From: Methylomicrobium agile
GTDB lineage: Bacteria > Pseudomonadota > Gammaproteobacteria > Methylococcales > Methylomonadaceae
NCBI RefSeq assembly: GCF_000733855.1
Contig: NZ_JPOJ01000001.1
Coordinates: 1,116,001 to 1,180,000, forward strand
DNA length: 64,000 nucleotides
Reading direction: 5' to 3'
Position numbers and translations under genes: made by a program. Positions within the stretch are counted from its first letter, which is position 1. Every line of letters starts with the position of its first letter. The notes below the pieces were generated by a model, which did not search any database, had not been told where the DNA came from, and worked only from the letters and a program-made list of their open reading frames with translations. This document shows positions 25,062-34,171 of this stretch, piece by piece.

Positions 25062-25745
25062 TCAGGCGGAACGCGCTTCGCGCGCGCCGAACAGCGCCGT
25101 CCCGATCCTGACGATCGTCGCGCCTTCCAGAATCGCGGCCTTTAAATCGTCCGACATTCCGAACGAAAACGTATCGAGATCCGCCCTTCCCAGCCGTTTT
25201 ACCGCGTCACCCAGCGTTCGGTAAGGCAAGCGCTGCCGTTCGAAATCGCTTTCGGGCGCCGGAATCGCCATCACCCCGCGCAGCCTCAAACGCGGCATAT
25301 CCGCCACCTGTTGGCACAGCGCCGGCAGTTCTTCGAGTTCGACGCCCGATTTGGATTGTTCGCCGCTGATATTCACCTGCAAACACACATTCAACGGCGG
25401 CAAGTGCGCCGGCCGCTGGTCGTTCAGCCGTTTGGCGTTTTTGAACGAATCGACGCTGTGCACCCAATCGAAATGCGCCGCCAACAGCTTGGTCTTGTTC
25501 GACTGGATCGGACCGATAAAATGCCAAGTAATGTCGTAGGCGCCAAGCTCGGCCTGTTTTTTCAGCGCTTCCTGGCAGTAACTTTCGCCGAAATGGCGCT
25601 GCCCCGCCAGGTAGGCTTCGGCAATGTCCTCGGCGGGCTTGGTTTTGCCGACCGCGAGCAGCAGCACCGAATCTTCCGGGCGCTTGGCGATGCGGCAATA
25701 TTCCCGAATTTGCTGGCGGACGAGGTTCAGATTCCGGCTGATCAT
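25062..25745 (-). CDS. yggS: Pyridoxal phosphate homeostasis protein (YggS family)
   Basis: A 227-residue fold-type III PLP protein, starting at the ATG at 25745 that gives the usual MISRNLNLVRQQI beginning. It has LLAVGKTKPAEDI (PLP lysine), HFGESYCQEALKK, WHFIGPIQSNKTK and the C-terminal FSFGMSDDLKAAI phosphate-binding block. It maintains the PLP pool in the cytosol. It is divergent from pilT, the usual neighbour. Confidence 0.93.
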   Translation of the reverse strand: MISRNLNLVRQQIREYCRIAKRPEDSVLLLAVGKTKPAEDIAEAYLAGQRHFGESYCQEALKKQAELGAYDITWHFIGPIQSNKTKLLAAHFDWVHSVDSFKNAKRLNDQRPAHLPPLNVCLQVNISGEQSKSGVELEELPALCQQVADMPRLRLRGVMAIPAPESDFERQRLPYRTLGDAVKRLGRADLDTFSFGMSDDLKAAILEGATIVRIGTALFGAREARSA

Positions 25746-25873
25746 GATGTTTTGGCGTCGAAGTAAAACAGGGAGAGCCAAGTATTAAACACCACGCCTT
25801 TAAAAAAACAAAGAGTTGAACTACTTTTAGGGACAGGTCAACCAATTTTACCCGCTTGAATTCAGAGGAAAGT

Positions 25874-26911
25874 ATGGATATTGCCGAGCTGCTCGCTTTT
25901 TCGGTCAAAAACAATGCATCCGATTTACATTTATCGGCAGGGCTGCCGCCAATGATCCGGGTCGACGGGGACATACGCCGAATCAATGTGCCGCCTCTCG
26001 ACCACAAACAGGTGCACGCGCTGATGTACGACATCATGAACGACAAACAGCGCCGTGATTACGAGGAATTTCTCGAAACCGACTTCTCGTTCGCGCTGCC
26101 CGGCGTAGCGCGGTTCCGGGTCAATGCGTTCAACCAGGAACGCGGCGCGGCAGGCGTTTTCCGGACAATTCCTTCCAAAGTTCTCAGTCTCGAAGACTTG
26201 AAGGCGCCGAAATTTTTCGAAGAAGTCACCCGCAAACCACGCGGCCTGATCTTGGTCACCGGCCCGACCGGCTCCGGCAAATCGACCACGCTGGCGGCGA
26301 TGATCAACCACATCAATACGAACGACTACGCCCATATCCTGACCGTCGAGGACCCGATCGAATTCGTGCACGAAAGCCAGAAATCGCTGATCAACCAGCG
26401 CGAGGTGCACCGCGATACGCACGGCTTCAACGAGGCCCTGCGCTCGGCGCTGCGGGAAGACCCGGACATCATCCTGGTCGGCGAAATGCGCGACCTGGAA
26501 ACGATCCGGCTCGCCCTGACCGCGGCCGAAACGGGCCACCTGGTATTCGGCACGCTGCATACCACTTCCGCCGCGAAAACGATCGACCGGATCATCGACG
26601 TGTTTCCGGCCGCGGAAAAAGACATGATCCGCGCCATGCTGTCCGAATCGCTGCAGGCGGTCATTTCGCAGACGCTGCTGAAAAAGGTCGGCGGCGGCCG
26701 GACCGCGGCGCACGAGATCATGGTCGGCACCGCCGCAATCCGCAACCTGATCCGCGAGGCGAAAGTCGCGCAAATGTATTCCGCGATCCAGACCGGACGC
26801 AAGGACGGCATGCAGACGCTCGACCAGAATCTGAAGGAACTGGTCGACAAGGGGCTGATCACCTCGAAAACCGCAATGACCCGAGCGGTCAACAAAGACA
26901 TGTTCCGCTAG
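25874..26911 (+). CDS. pilT: Type IV pilus retraction ATPase PilT
   Basis: A 345-residue hexameric ATPase. AGAGGA precedes the ATG at 25874, which gives the standard MDIAELLAFSVKNNASDLHLS start. Walker A is GPTGSGKST and Walker B is IILVGEMRDLETI, with the His box GHLVFGTLHT and the C-terminal AIRNLIREAK helix required for retraction. It drives pilus depolymerisation for twitching and DNA uptake at the inner membrane's cytosolic face. pilU follows after 55 bp. Confidence 0.96.
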   Translation: MDIAELLAFSVKNNASDLHLSAGLPPMIRVDGDIRRINVPPLDHKQVHALMYDIMNDKQRRDYEEFLETDFSFALPGVARFRVNAFNQERGAAGVFRTIPSKVLSLEDLKAPKFFEEVTRKPRGLILVTGPTGSGKSTTLAAMINHINTNDYAHILTVEDPIEFVHESQKSLINQREVHRDTHGFNEALRSALREDPDIILVGEMRDLETIRLALTAAETGHLVFGTLHTTSAAKTIDRIIDVFPAAEKDMIRAMLSESLQAVISQTLLKKVGGGRTAAHEIMVGTAAIRNLIREAKVAQMYSAIQTGRKDGMQTLDQNLKELVDKGLITSKTAMTRAVNKDMFR

Positions 26912-26966
26912 GCGGGAGCGGCAAACTCATTTTCAATCGGCTACCACCGTGACGGAAGAAAAACTT

Positions 26967-28100
26967 ATGGATTTCAAAGCATTGCTTGCACTGATGGTGC
27001 AAAAAAAAGCCTCCGACCTGTTCATCACGGCAGGCCGCTCGCCGACGATCAAGGTGGACGGCTCGATGGTCGAGGTCTCCAAAACGCCGCTGATGCCCGA
27101 CCAATCGATGAAGATCGTGCAGAGCATCATGAACCAGCGGCAAAAGGACGAGTTCGACCATACCAAGGAATGCCAGTTCGCGATCAGCGTCCCCAATCTG
27201 GGCCGCTTCCGGGTCAGCGCCTTCATGCAGCGCGACGCCGCCGGCATGGTCCTGCGCCGGATCGAAACGGTGATTCCCACGGCCGAAGAACTGCACCTGC
27301 CGCTGATCCTGAAAGAGCTGATCATGGAAAAACGCGGACTGTTGATCTTCGTCGGCGGGACCGGCACCGGTAAATCGACTTCGCTGGCCGCGCTGATCAA
27401 GCACCGCAACCAGAACTCCAGTGGCCACATCATCACCATCGAAGACCCGATGGAGTTTATGCATTCGCATCTGGGCTGCATCGTGACCCAACGCGAAGTC
27501 GGCGTCGATACCGAATCGTACGAAGTCGCCTTGAAGAATACGCTGCGGCAAGCGCCCGACGTGATTCTGATCGGCGAAATCCGGACCCGCGAAACGATGC
27601 AGAATGCGATTACCTTTGCCGAAACCGGCCATCTCTGCCTGTCGACCCTGCATGCGAACAACGCGAACCAGGCGCTCGACCGGATTCTGCATTTTTTTCC
27701 CGAGGACATGCACCCGCAGTTGTTCATGGATCTGTCGCTGAATCTGCGCGGGATCGTCGCGCAGCAGTTGATCAAACGCGCGGACGGCAAAGGCCGCTAT
27801 CCGGCGGTCGAAATCCTGATCAACACGCCGCTGGCGAAGGATTACATCCGCAAGGGCGAAGTGCACAAATTGAAGGAACTGATGAAGCAATCGCGCGAAC
27901 AGGGCATGCAGACCTTCGACCAAGCCTTGTACGATCTGTATGTCGCAGGCAAAATCAGCTACGAAGACGCTTTGAGCTCGGCCGATTCGAGAAACGAAGT
28001 CCGCCTGATGATCAAGCTCGGCACGGCAGGCATCAGCGGCATGGCCGGCGACGACATGATGCTGAGCGAAGCGGAAGACGATAAAGGCGCCTTATATTAA
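26967..28100 (+). CDS. pilU: Type IV pilus retraction ATPase PilU
   Basis: A 377-residue PilT paralogue starting at the ATG at 26967, with GGAAG eight bases before; a GTG at 26949 is less likely. It carries GGTGTGKST (Walker A), VILIGEIRTRETM (Walker B) and GHLCLSTLHANN. PilU works with PilT as an accessory retraction motor. The C-terminal extension is acidic (LSEAEDDKG), as is usual for PilU. Confidence 0.95.
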   Translation: MDFKALLALMVQKKASDLFITAGRSPTIKVDGSMVEVSKTPLMPDQSMKIVQSIMNQRQKDEFDHTKECQFAISVPNLGRFRVSAFMQRDAAGMVLRRIETVIPTAEELHLPLILKELIMEKRGLLIFVGGTGTGKSTSLAALIKHRNQNSSGHIITIEDPMEFMHSHLGCIVTQREVGVDTESYEVALKNTLRQAPDVILIGEIRTRETMQNAITFAETGHLCLSTLHANNANQALDRILHFFPEDMHPQLFMDLSLNLRGIVAQQLIKRADGKGRYPAVEILINTPLAKDYIRKGEVHKLKELMKQSREQGMQTFDQALYDLYVAGKISYEDALSSADSRNEVRLMIKLGTAGISGMAGDDMMLSEAEDDKGALY

Positions 28101-28139
28101 AAAATCGCCGCGGGCAGGGTATTGCCGGCAACGGAAACG

Positions 28140-29096
28140 CTAGGCGCTCAAGTAATGGATGCTGAACAAGCCTTCGGGGTCGATCCAGACTTTGCCCGGA
28201 CGGAACCCCGTCCGCAGAGCCAGGCGGCGGAAGCTTGCGAGGCTGTATTTATGGGAATTTTCGGTATGGATCGTTTCTCCTGCCGCCATACGGATCGTTC
28301 GATCCGCTATCCGGACCGACTGCGCTTCAGGACTCGCCAGGTGCATTTCGATACGGTCGAGCTCCGGATTGTAAAAAGCGAGATGGTCGAAACGATCGAC
28401 CCGAAAATCGGCGTCCAATTCACGATTGATACGCACCAGCAAATTTTTATTGAACGCTTCGGTCACTTTCTGCCGGTCATTATAGGCGGCTTCCAGCACA
28501 TCGACATTCTTGACCAGATCGACGCCGATCAGCAAACCGCCGCCGTCGCCGACCAACCGGGCAATCCGCTTCAACAGCGCGGCCGCCTCCCCGGGCGTTA
28601 AATTGCCGATGCTGGAGCCCGGGAAAAATACGATGCGGCGCTGCCCTTCCAGGCTCGGCGGCAAATTCCAGCTCCCCGCGTAATCGGCGCAAACGGCATG
28701 GATTTCCAGCCACGGATAATCCGAGGCAAGGGCCTTGGCCGCAACGCGCAAATGATGCTTCGAAATATCGATCGGCACGTAAGAAACAGGCCGCAATGCA
28801 TCGAGCAATAACCGGATTTTGCGGCTGCTGCCGCTGCCGAGTTCGAACAAGACCGCCTCCGGCCCGACCGCGCCGGCGATCTGATCCCCATACCGTTCGA
28901 GCAGGCCGATTTCGGTCCGCGTCAGATAATATTCGGGCAGTTCGCAAATCCGGTCGAACAGCTGCGAGCCTTCGGCATCGTAAAAAAATTTCGGAGCGAT
29001 CGTTTTCTGCCGGCTGCTCAGGCCTGCCAGGATTTCCACCTGAAAATCACTCAAGGTCGGATGAAAATCGTAAAAATGCAGCCCGGCCATGGTCAT
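28140..29096 (-). CDS. egtD: L-histidine N-alpha-methyltransferase EgtD
   Basis: A 318-residue SAM-dependent enzyme. It has the EgtD landmarks APKFFYDAEGSQLFDRICELPEYYLTRTE near the N-terminus, FELGSGSSRKIRLLLDAL (SAM site), YVPIDISKHHL and FFPGSSIGNL. It trimethylates histidine to hercynine, the first step of ergothioneine synthesis. The start overlaps the egtB stop by four bases. Confidence 0.93.
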   Translation of the reverse strand: MTMAGLHFYDFHPTLSDFQVEILAGLSSRQKTIAPKFFYDAEGSQLFDRICELPEYYLTRTEIGLLERYGDQIAGAVGPEAVLFELGSGSSRKIRLLLDALRPVSYVPIDISKHHLRVAAKALASDYPWLEIHAVCADYAGSWNLPPSLEGQRRIVFFPGSSIGNLTPGEAAALLKRIARLVGDGGGLLIGVDLVKNVDVLEAAYNDRQKVTEAFNKNLLVRINRELDADFRVDRFDHLAFYNPELDRIEMHLASPEAQSVRIADRTIRMAAGETIHTENSHKYSLASFRRLALRTGFRPGKVWIDPEGLFSIHYLSA

Positions 29097-30364
29097 GCAT
29101 CCTGAGCCAGGCGAATCCCCATAAACTGCCAGCGGTTATGCGGATAAAAAAAATTGCGGTAACTTTTGCGGATATGGCTTTCGGGCGTGGCGCAAGAGCC
29201 GCCGCGCAGCACCATCTGACTGCACATGAATTTGCCGTTGTACTCGCCGACCGCATTTGCCCAAGGCCGGAAGCCGGGATAAGGCCGGTAAGCGCTTTGC
29301 GTCCATTCCCAGACATCGCCGCCCAGTTGTAAGACCCCCTCCCCTGTTCGAGCGGCCTGCGGACGGAATCGGCCGGATTCCAGGTAATTTCCGGGCCACA
29401 ATCCTGCCGTCCCAGCCGCATGTTCCCATTCTTCTTCGGAAGGCAGACGCTTACCGGCCCAGGTCGCAAAAGCGTCCGCCTCGAAATAGCTGACATGGCA
29501 GACCGGCTCTTCAGCCGTCAGCGGCTCTTCCCCCGCCAGCGTGAAATACCGCCAGGCGCCGTCCGTTTTTCGCCAGTACAAAGGGGCCTGCCAGCCTTCC
29601 CGCTGCACTGCGGTCCAGCCGTCGGCCAGCCATAACAAGGGATTGGCGTAGCCGCCGTCGTCGATGAATTCGAGATATTCGGCATTGGTCACCAGGCGGT
29701 TGGCCAGCAGAAACTCATTCATCCGCATACGATGGCGCGGCAGTTCATTGTCGAAACAAAATCCGTTGCCGTCATGCCCCACGGCGGTTTCGCCGCCCTG
29801 CACTTTGATCCACCGCAACGGCACCGGCACCTCCTCCTCTTCGGCAAAGCGGTCTTCGGCATAGACCGGCACAAGCGGATTGTTTCCAAGAATATGCTTA
29901 ATGTCGGTTAACAGGAGTTCCTGATGTTGTTGTTCATGATGCAGACCCAGCTTGATCAGCAGGCGGATGTCCCGGCTTTCATCACGATCATCCAGCCGCA
30001 CCATCAATTCGTTCATCGCCTCATCGACATGACGCCTGTAACGATAAATGTCGACGACGGAGGGACGCGACAAAAGCCCGCGCCGGTCTCTCGGAAACGG
30101 AGTTCCAACGCCTTGATAGTACGAATTGAAAAGCGGGTGGAAGCGGACGTCGAACGGCCGGTAGCCGGAAACGTACGGCACCAGAATGAAAGTCTCGAAA
30201 AACCAGCTGGCATGCGCAAGATGCCATTTCGGAGGGCTGACGTCGGGCATCGTCTGTACGACATAATCTTCCACCGTGAGCGGTTTGCACAGCATCTCGC
30301 TTTGGCGGCGCACTCGGCAATAAACTTCCAGCCGGCTGGGCGCGCTTTCGGAATGTTCGTCCAT
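29093..30364 (-). CDS. egtB: Ergothioneine biosynthesis sulfoxide synthase EgtB
   Basis: A 423-residue protein from the ATG at 30364. The N-terminal DinB-like domain has HHEQQHQELLL, matching the HX3HXE iron site. The C-terminal FGE-sulfatase domain runs from about residue 185 and includes KRLPSEEEWEHAA and LRGGSCATPESHIRKSYRNFF. It couples hercynine to a thiol (gamma-glutamylcysteine or cysteine) using oxygen. gshA-derived gamma-glutamylcysteine could be the sulfur donor. Further steps (EgtC, EgtE) are not seen nearby. Confidence 0.92.
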   Translation of the reverse strand: MDEHSESAPSRLEVYCRVRRQSEMLCKPLTVEDYVVQTMPDVSPPKWHLAHASWFFETFILVPYVSGYRPFDVRFHPLFNSYYQGVGTPFPRDRRGLLSRPSVVDIYRYRRHVDEAMNELMVRLDDRDESRDIRLLIKLGLHHEQQHQELLLTDIKHILGNNPLVPVYAEDRFAEEEEVPVPLRWIKVQGGETAVGHDGNGFCFDNELPRHRMRMNEFLLANRLVTNAEYLEFIDDGGYANPLLWLADGWTAVQREGWQAPLYWRKTDGAWRYFTLAGEEPLTAEEPVCHVSYFEADAFATWAGKRLPSEEEWEHAAGTAGLWPGNYLESGRFRPQAARTGEGVLQLGGDVWEWTQSAYRPYPGFRPWANAVGEYNGKFMCSQMVLRGGSCATPESHIRKSYRNFFYPHNRWQFMGIRLAQDA

Positions 30365-30425
30365 CACGCGGCTCCTTAACGAAACGAAGCATCTGCGAAT
30401 TGATCCCTTCTTCCGCAATGCGCCT

Positions 30426-30707
30426 TCATGCGGCGATCTCGACGCCCTTCTGGAAAGCGATATAGTTTTTTATGGACGAAGCTTTCTCTTTCGGTTCCGG
30501 ATAGTACCAGGCGGCATCCGGATTGGTCGCACCGTTCGCCACGATGTCGCAATAGCTCGCCTGGCCCTTCCACGGGCAGACAGTATGAGTGGCGCTTTCG
30601 CGCAGAAATTCGGTGTGCACCGAAGCCGGCGGAAAATAACAATTTCCCTCGATCTCGATCACCTCATCGCTGTCGGCAATGACTGCGTTATTCCATAAGG
30701 CTTTCAT
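30426..30707 (-). CDS. DUF427 domain protein
   Basis: A 93-residue protein with the DUF427 signature: HTVCPWKGQASYCDI followed by DAAWYYPEPKEKA. These small beta-tent proteins are cytosolic, with no settled function. It is 61 bp upstream of egtB on the same strand and probably in the same operon, a recurring neighbourhood in proteobacteria. Confidence 0.88.
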   Translation of the reverse strand: MKALWNNAVIADSDEVIEIEGNCYFPPASVHTEFLRESATHTVCPWKGQASYCDIVANGATNPDAAWYYPEPKEKASSIKNYIAFQKGVEIAA

Positions 30708-30940
30708 GGCGCTCGCTCCGTGACGGTTTATCTTAGTGGAATGGGACTTTGGGGCAACCGGCGGAGTTCCCCACCCGCCGCTTTTACGGAGAAGAAAAAG
30801 GCCTTTTTATCCCTTCCGACTGCCTGTAAATAGGCCTAAGGATTGAGTTGATCATAACTTCCCCCTCGTTCCCCCGCCGAACGCTTACCGTGATACCCCC
30901 TTTGCCGGCTTGGGTTACCCCAAAGAGTGTATAAACCGTT

Positions 30941-31090
30941 GTAGGGTACGCTGTGCGTACCGTTCCCGCCCCCCGATGGTACGCACAGCGTACCCTACAC
31001 CCCACGACCGCCCAATGAGGTGCCTCATGGCGTGCGCCGCGATGGGAACAATCAGGCGGCATGCCGAAAGGTTATTTTTAGCCGCACCTA
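30941..31090. repeat. Family D paired inverted repeat, copy 3, with conserved downstream block
   Basis: Arms starting GTAGGGTACGCTG lie at 30941 and end at 30998. A further block (GAGGTGCCTCATGGCG to GGTTATTTTTAGCC, to about 31085) is about three-quarters identical to the block after the 45844 copy. The conserved unit is therefore at least 150 bp, longer than the inverted repeat alone. Confidence 0.75.
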
Positions 31091-31196
31091 AAGGCTACCC
31101 GGCGCCCGAGCTTGCCCTCTGTTTAATATGGCGGCGACGGCCATTGGACCGTAGGTCCGGGGCGAGCGATAGAAGGATGATGGGAGAGAAATCAAA

Positions 31197-31229
31197 AGGC
31201 CTGCCAGGTTTTATAAATCTGGCAGGCCT
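31197..31229. repeat. Perfect hairpin repeat (family E)
   Basis: A perfect 11-bp inverted repeat AGGCCTGCCAG / CTGGCAGGCCT around an AT loop. A related hairpin lies at 34134. The rest of 31230-31379 shows no gene. Confidence 0.75.
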
Positions 31230-31379
31230 GAGAACGAGGGGGTTCGAAACGTCAGACTTTACTCTATCGGAAGATAGCGAAACCCTTTATCCGTTAGAGT
31301 CAAGGCCGCAAAAAAGCGCCTCTAACCGGATGTTTTTTCAATCCGAGTTAAAGTCGCTTCCAGGAATAAAGGTTGCCGG

Positions 31380-31766
31380 TCAAGCCGCCTGAACTTGCAC
31401 CGGAATCGACGACGCGGTACGCACCACCTCGTTCTTTTCGTTGAAATAGATCAAAGCCGGCTTGTAGTTCGCCAACTCTTTCTGATCGTAGATCGCGTAG
31501 GCGCAGATGATCACCACATCGCCCGCACAGGCAAGACGCGCCGCCGCGCCGTTGACCGAGATGACCTTGGACCCCGCTTCCGCACGGATCGCATAAGTCG
31601 TGAAACGCTCGCCGTTGTTGACATTGTATATCTGGATCTGTTCGTACTCCCTGATCCCCGCCAAATCGAGAAAGTCGGAGTCGATTGCGCATGAGCCTTC
31701 GTAACCGAGCTCCGATCGTGTAACGGTCGCCCGGTGAAGTTTCGCTTTCAGCATCGTAGTTTGCAT
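31380..31766 (-). CDS. panD: Aspartate 1-decarboxylase
   Basis: A 128-residue pyruvoyl enzyme. It has the self-cleavage site in YEGSCAID (Gly24-Ser25) and starts [15 protein letters not shown] in register with E. coli PanD. It makes beta-alanine for pantothenate. It is separated from panC by about 200 bp of spacer without a gene but is on the same strand. Confidence 0.95.
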   Translation of the reverse strand: MQTTMLKAKLHRATVTRSELGYEGSCAIDSDFLDLAGIREYEQIQIYNVNNGERFTTYAIRAEAGSKVISVNGAAARLACAGDVVIICAYAIYDQKELANYKPALIYFNEKNEVVRTASSIPVQVQAA

Positions 31767-31965
31767 AATAACCCGATATAAAGTGCTTTAAGAAACCTTC
31801 AATTATCGCTCATTCCTGTAGATCCGGCAATACATGAAAAACGAGGCATTCGCCTTGAAAACGCCGAACCCTGCTTTTAAACGCCGAGAAAAAGGCGGCT
31901 TTGTACAACAATATTAAAGATCCGCCGCACCGCCTGAAGCCGGCACCTTCCGTTTCGCCATTACT

Positions 31966-32811
31966 TTACTTGGAAAAAGCGATATTATCAATCAACCGCG
32001 TTTTTCCGAGCCTCGCCGCGGCCAGGATCACGATCTCCCGGTCTTCGGGCACCGCTGCGACCAAATCGGAACTTCGGCAGATCGAAAAATAATCGGTCTT
32101 GAAGCCCGCCTCCGCGAGAAAAGACTGTGCCTGCCGCTCGATATCCGCGTAAGCCTCCCGGCCACCCGACAATACCGCTTCCTTGGCATTGAGCAAAGCC
32201 TGATAAAGCTTGGCCGCCTGAACTTTTTCGGTTTCGGTCAGATAGCCGTTCCGGGAACTCATCGCCAGCCCGCTCGGTTCCCGGACCGTTTCGACCGGAA
32301 CCAACGCCACCGGAATATTCAAATCGCGCACCATCGTACGAATAATCACCAATTGCTGGTAGTCCTTAAGACCGAAAAAAGCGCTGTCGGGTTGCACGAT
32401 ATTGAACAATTTCGCAACCACGGTCGCGACCCCATCGAAATGGCCCGGCCGAAACGCTCCGCAATGCAGATCGGACAATCCTTTCACGCTGACTACTGTT
32501 TTCGCGCCGGGATCGTACATGTTCCGGATTTCGGGCAGGAACAGCAGGTCGGCGCCGGCCGCCAGCAATTTTTCCCGGTCTTCGGCTTCGGTGCGCGGAT
32601 AAGTCTCGAAGTCTTCGCCGGGGCCGAACTGGGTCGGATTCACGAAAATGCTGACCACGACGCGTTCGGCCTGCCGCCGCGCCGTCTCTACCAAGCGGAT
32701 ATGTCCCGCGTGCAGATTGCCCATCGTCGGCACGAACGCGATCCGCTCGCCGGCACGCCGCCGGTTACCGAGAATCGTGCGCAGGTCGGCTATCGTTTTG
32801 ACGATTTGCAT
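31966..32811 (-). CDS. panC: Pantothenate synthetase
   Basis: A 281-residue enzyme starting at the ATG at 32811; the frame is open further upstream but that part overlaps panB. It has VPTMGNLHAGHIRLV (HIGH-like ATP site), FVNPTQFGPGEDFETYPRT and SSRNGYL (KMSKS-like). It condenses pantoate and beta-alanine. The start is 3 bp after the panB stop. Confidence 0.95.
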   Translation of the reverse strand: MQIVKTIADLRTILGNRRRAGERIAFVPTMGNLHAGHIRLVETARRQAERVVVSIFVNPTQFGPGEDFETYPRTEAEDREKLLAAGADLLFLPEIRNMYDPGAKTVVSVKGLSDLHCGAFRPGHFDGVATVVAKLFNIVQPDSAFFGLKDYQQLVIIRTMVRDLNIPVALVPVETVREPSGLAMSSRNGYLTETEKVQAAKLYQALLNAKEAVLSGGREAYADIERQAQSFLAEAGFKTDYFSICRSSDLVAAVPEDREIVILAAARLGKTRLIDNIAFSK

Positions 32812-32813
32812 GA

Positions 32814-33614
32814 TTAAAAGCTGTGGTCCGGGGTAGGAAAACGCAATTCTTTGACGGCAGACCGGTAATTGCCGAACGCCTCGGCGATCGCAACCGGCGG
32901 CTGCATGAAATTCATCGAAAAACGCGGTCGCTTGCCGATGCCGATGTCCAGCATGTCGTAAAGCACCAGCACCTGACCGTCGCAATCGATGCCTGCGCCG
33001 ATTCCGATCACCGGAATGGACAGACGCGCGCTGATGGCGGCAGCCAGCTTCGCAGGCACGCATTCCAGCACCAGCAAAGCCGCGCCGGCCGCTTCCAACT
33101 GCAACGCGTCGGCCAGGATTTTGTCCGCTTCGGCCGGGTCGACGCCCTGCACCTTGTAGCCGCCGAGACGGTTGATCGACTGCGGCAGCAGCCCCAGGTG
33201 GCCGCAGACCGGGATGCCTTGATCGACCAGAAAGCGGACCGCTTCGAAACGCGCGCCTTCCAGCTTGACCATCTGCGCGCCCGCCTGCATCAGTTTGGCC
33301 GCATTCATGGCCGCGCCGAGGGGGTCGGGATAAGTCAAAAACGGCATGTCCGCAATCACCAACGCTCGCCGGCGCGCGGCCGCTACCCAGCGGGTATGGT
33401 AGATCATATCGTCCAGCGAGACCTGAAGCGTCGAGGCCTGCCCCTGAATCACCATGCCCAGCGAGTCGCCGACCAATATCGCATCGATGCCGGCCTGATC
33501 GATCAAAGCGCTGAAGCTGGCGTCGTAAGCGGTCAGGCAGGCGATTTTCTCGCCTTGCCGCTTCATCGCCGCTAGGTCGTGAATGGATAAGGGCTTCCGG
33601 TTCATTTCATTCAA
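32814..33614 (-). CDS. panB: 3-methyl-2-oxobutanoate hydroxymethyltransferase
   Basis: A 266-residue TIM-barrel enzyme: LTAYDASFSALIDQAGIDAILVGDSLGM at the N-terminus, then VKLEGA, VCGHLGLLPQS and VIGIGAG. It makes ketopantoate from ketoisovalerate and methylene-tetrahydrofolate. The first ATG (33614) overlaps folK by 8 bp; an ATG at 33605 gives the more usual N-terminus. Confidence 0.95.
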   Translation of the reverse strand: MNEMNRKPLSIHDLAAMKRQGEKIACLTAYDASFSALIDQAGIDAILVGDSLGMVIQGQASTLQVSLDDMIYHTRWVAAARRRALVIADMPFLTYPDPLGAAMNAAKLMQAGAQMVKLEGARFEAVRFLVDQGIPVCGHLGLLPQSINRLGGYKVQGVDPAEADKILADALQLEAAGAALLVLECVPAKLAAAISARLSIPVIGIGAGIDCDGQVLVLYDMLDIGIGKRPRFSMNFMQPPVAIAEAFGNYRSAVKELRFPTPDHSF

Positions 33615-34110
33615 TCCTTTCCAGCCCGTCGCGCGGGCAGTTTACGATAAGATCGGCAATCCGCCCCAGTCCGGGGATCACCAGTGCCGGCGCGATTTCG
33701 AACAGCGGATACAGCACAAAAGCGCGCTGGCCCAAGCCGGGGTGAGGCACGGTCAACTCGTCCGTTTCGATCCGGTGTGCGCCATAAATCAGCAAATCCA
33801 GATCGAGCGTGCGCGCGGTCCAGCGTTCCCCGGCCCGGACCCGTCCGTGCGCCTGCTCGATGCACTGCAATTGGCGAAGCAGTGCCGGCGCAGTCAAATC
33901 GGTCGACACCGCCATCACCGCGTTCACATAATCGGGCTGATCCTGCGGCCCCATCGGCGGACTGCGGTACAGGCTGGAAAATGCCAGCTCCCGCACGCCC
34001 GGAACCGCGGCGCAATCGGCGCGCGCCGAGCGCACCTGTTTCACAGGATCGGCCAGATTGCTGCCCAGCCCTAGGTAAGCAGTGACAGTACCGTTATTGG
34101 GTTTGTTCAT
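33607..34110 (-). CDS. folK: 2-amino-4-hydroxy-6-hydroxymethyldihydropteridine pyrophosphokinase
   Basis: A 167-residue HPPK: LGLGSNLADP at the N-terminus, then RWTARTLDLDLLIYG, the pterin and magnesium site, and VPHPGLGQRAFVLYPL. It phosphorylates the pterin precursor of folate. It sits between pcnB and panB as in E. coli. Confidence 0.94.
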   Translation of the reverse strand: MNKPNNGTVTAYLGLGSNLADPVKQVRSARADCAAVPGVRELAFSSLYRSPPMGPQDQPDYVNAVMAVSTDLTAPALLRQLQCIEQAHGRVRAGERWTARTLDLDLLIYGAHRIETDELTVPHPGLGQRAFVLYPLFEIAPALVIPGLGRIADLIVNCPRDGLERIE

Positions 34111-34133
34111 AGAAATAACCTTTTTGCATCCCC

Positions 34134-34166
34134 AGACCTGCCCGGCTTTAAAAACCTGGCAGGTCT
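34134..34166. repeat. Family E hairpin repeat
   Basis: Inverted pair AGACCTGCC / GGCAGGTCT in the pcnB-folK gap, related to the hairpin at 31197. It could modulate read-through from pcnB into folK. Confidence 0.65.
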
Positions 34167-34171
34167 TCTAT

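Noticed and set aside
30784-31062. 92-codon reverse frame
   Set aside because: Most of it is family D repeat and its conserved block, including the palindromic arms; coding is unlikely.
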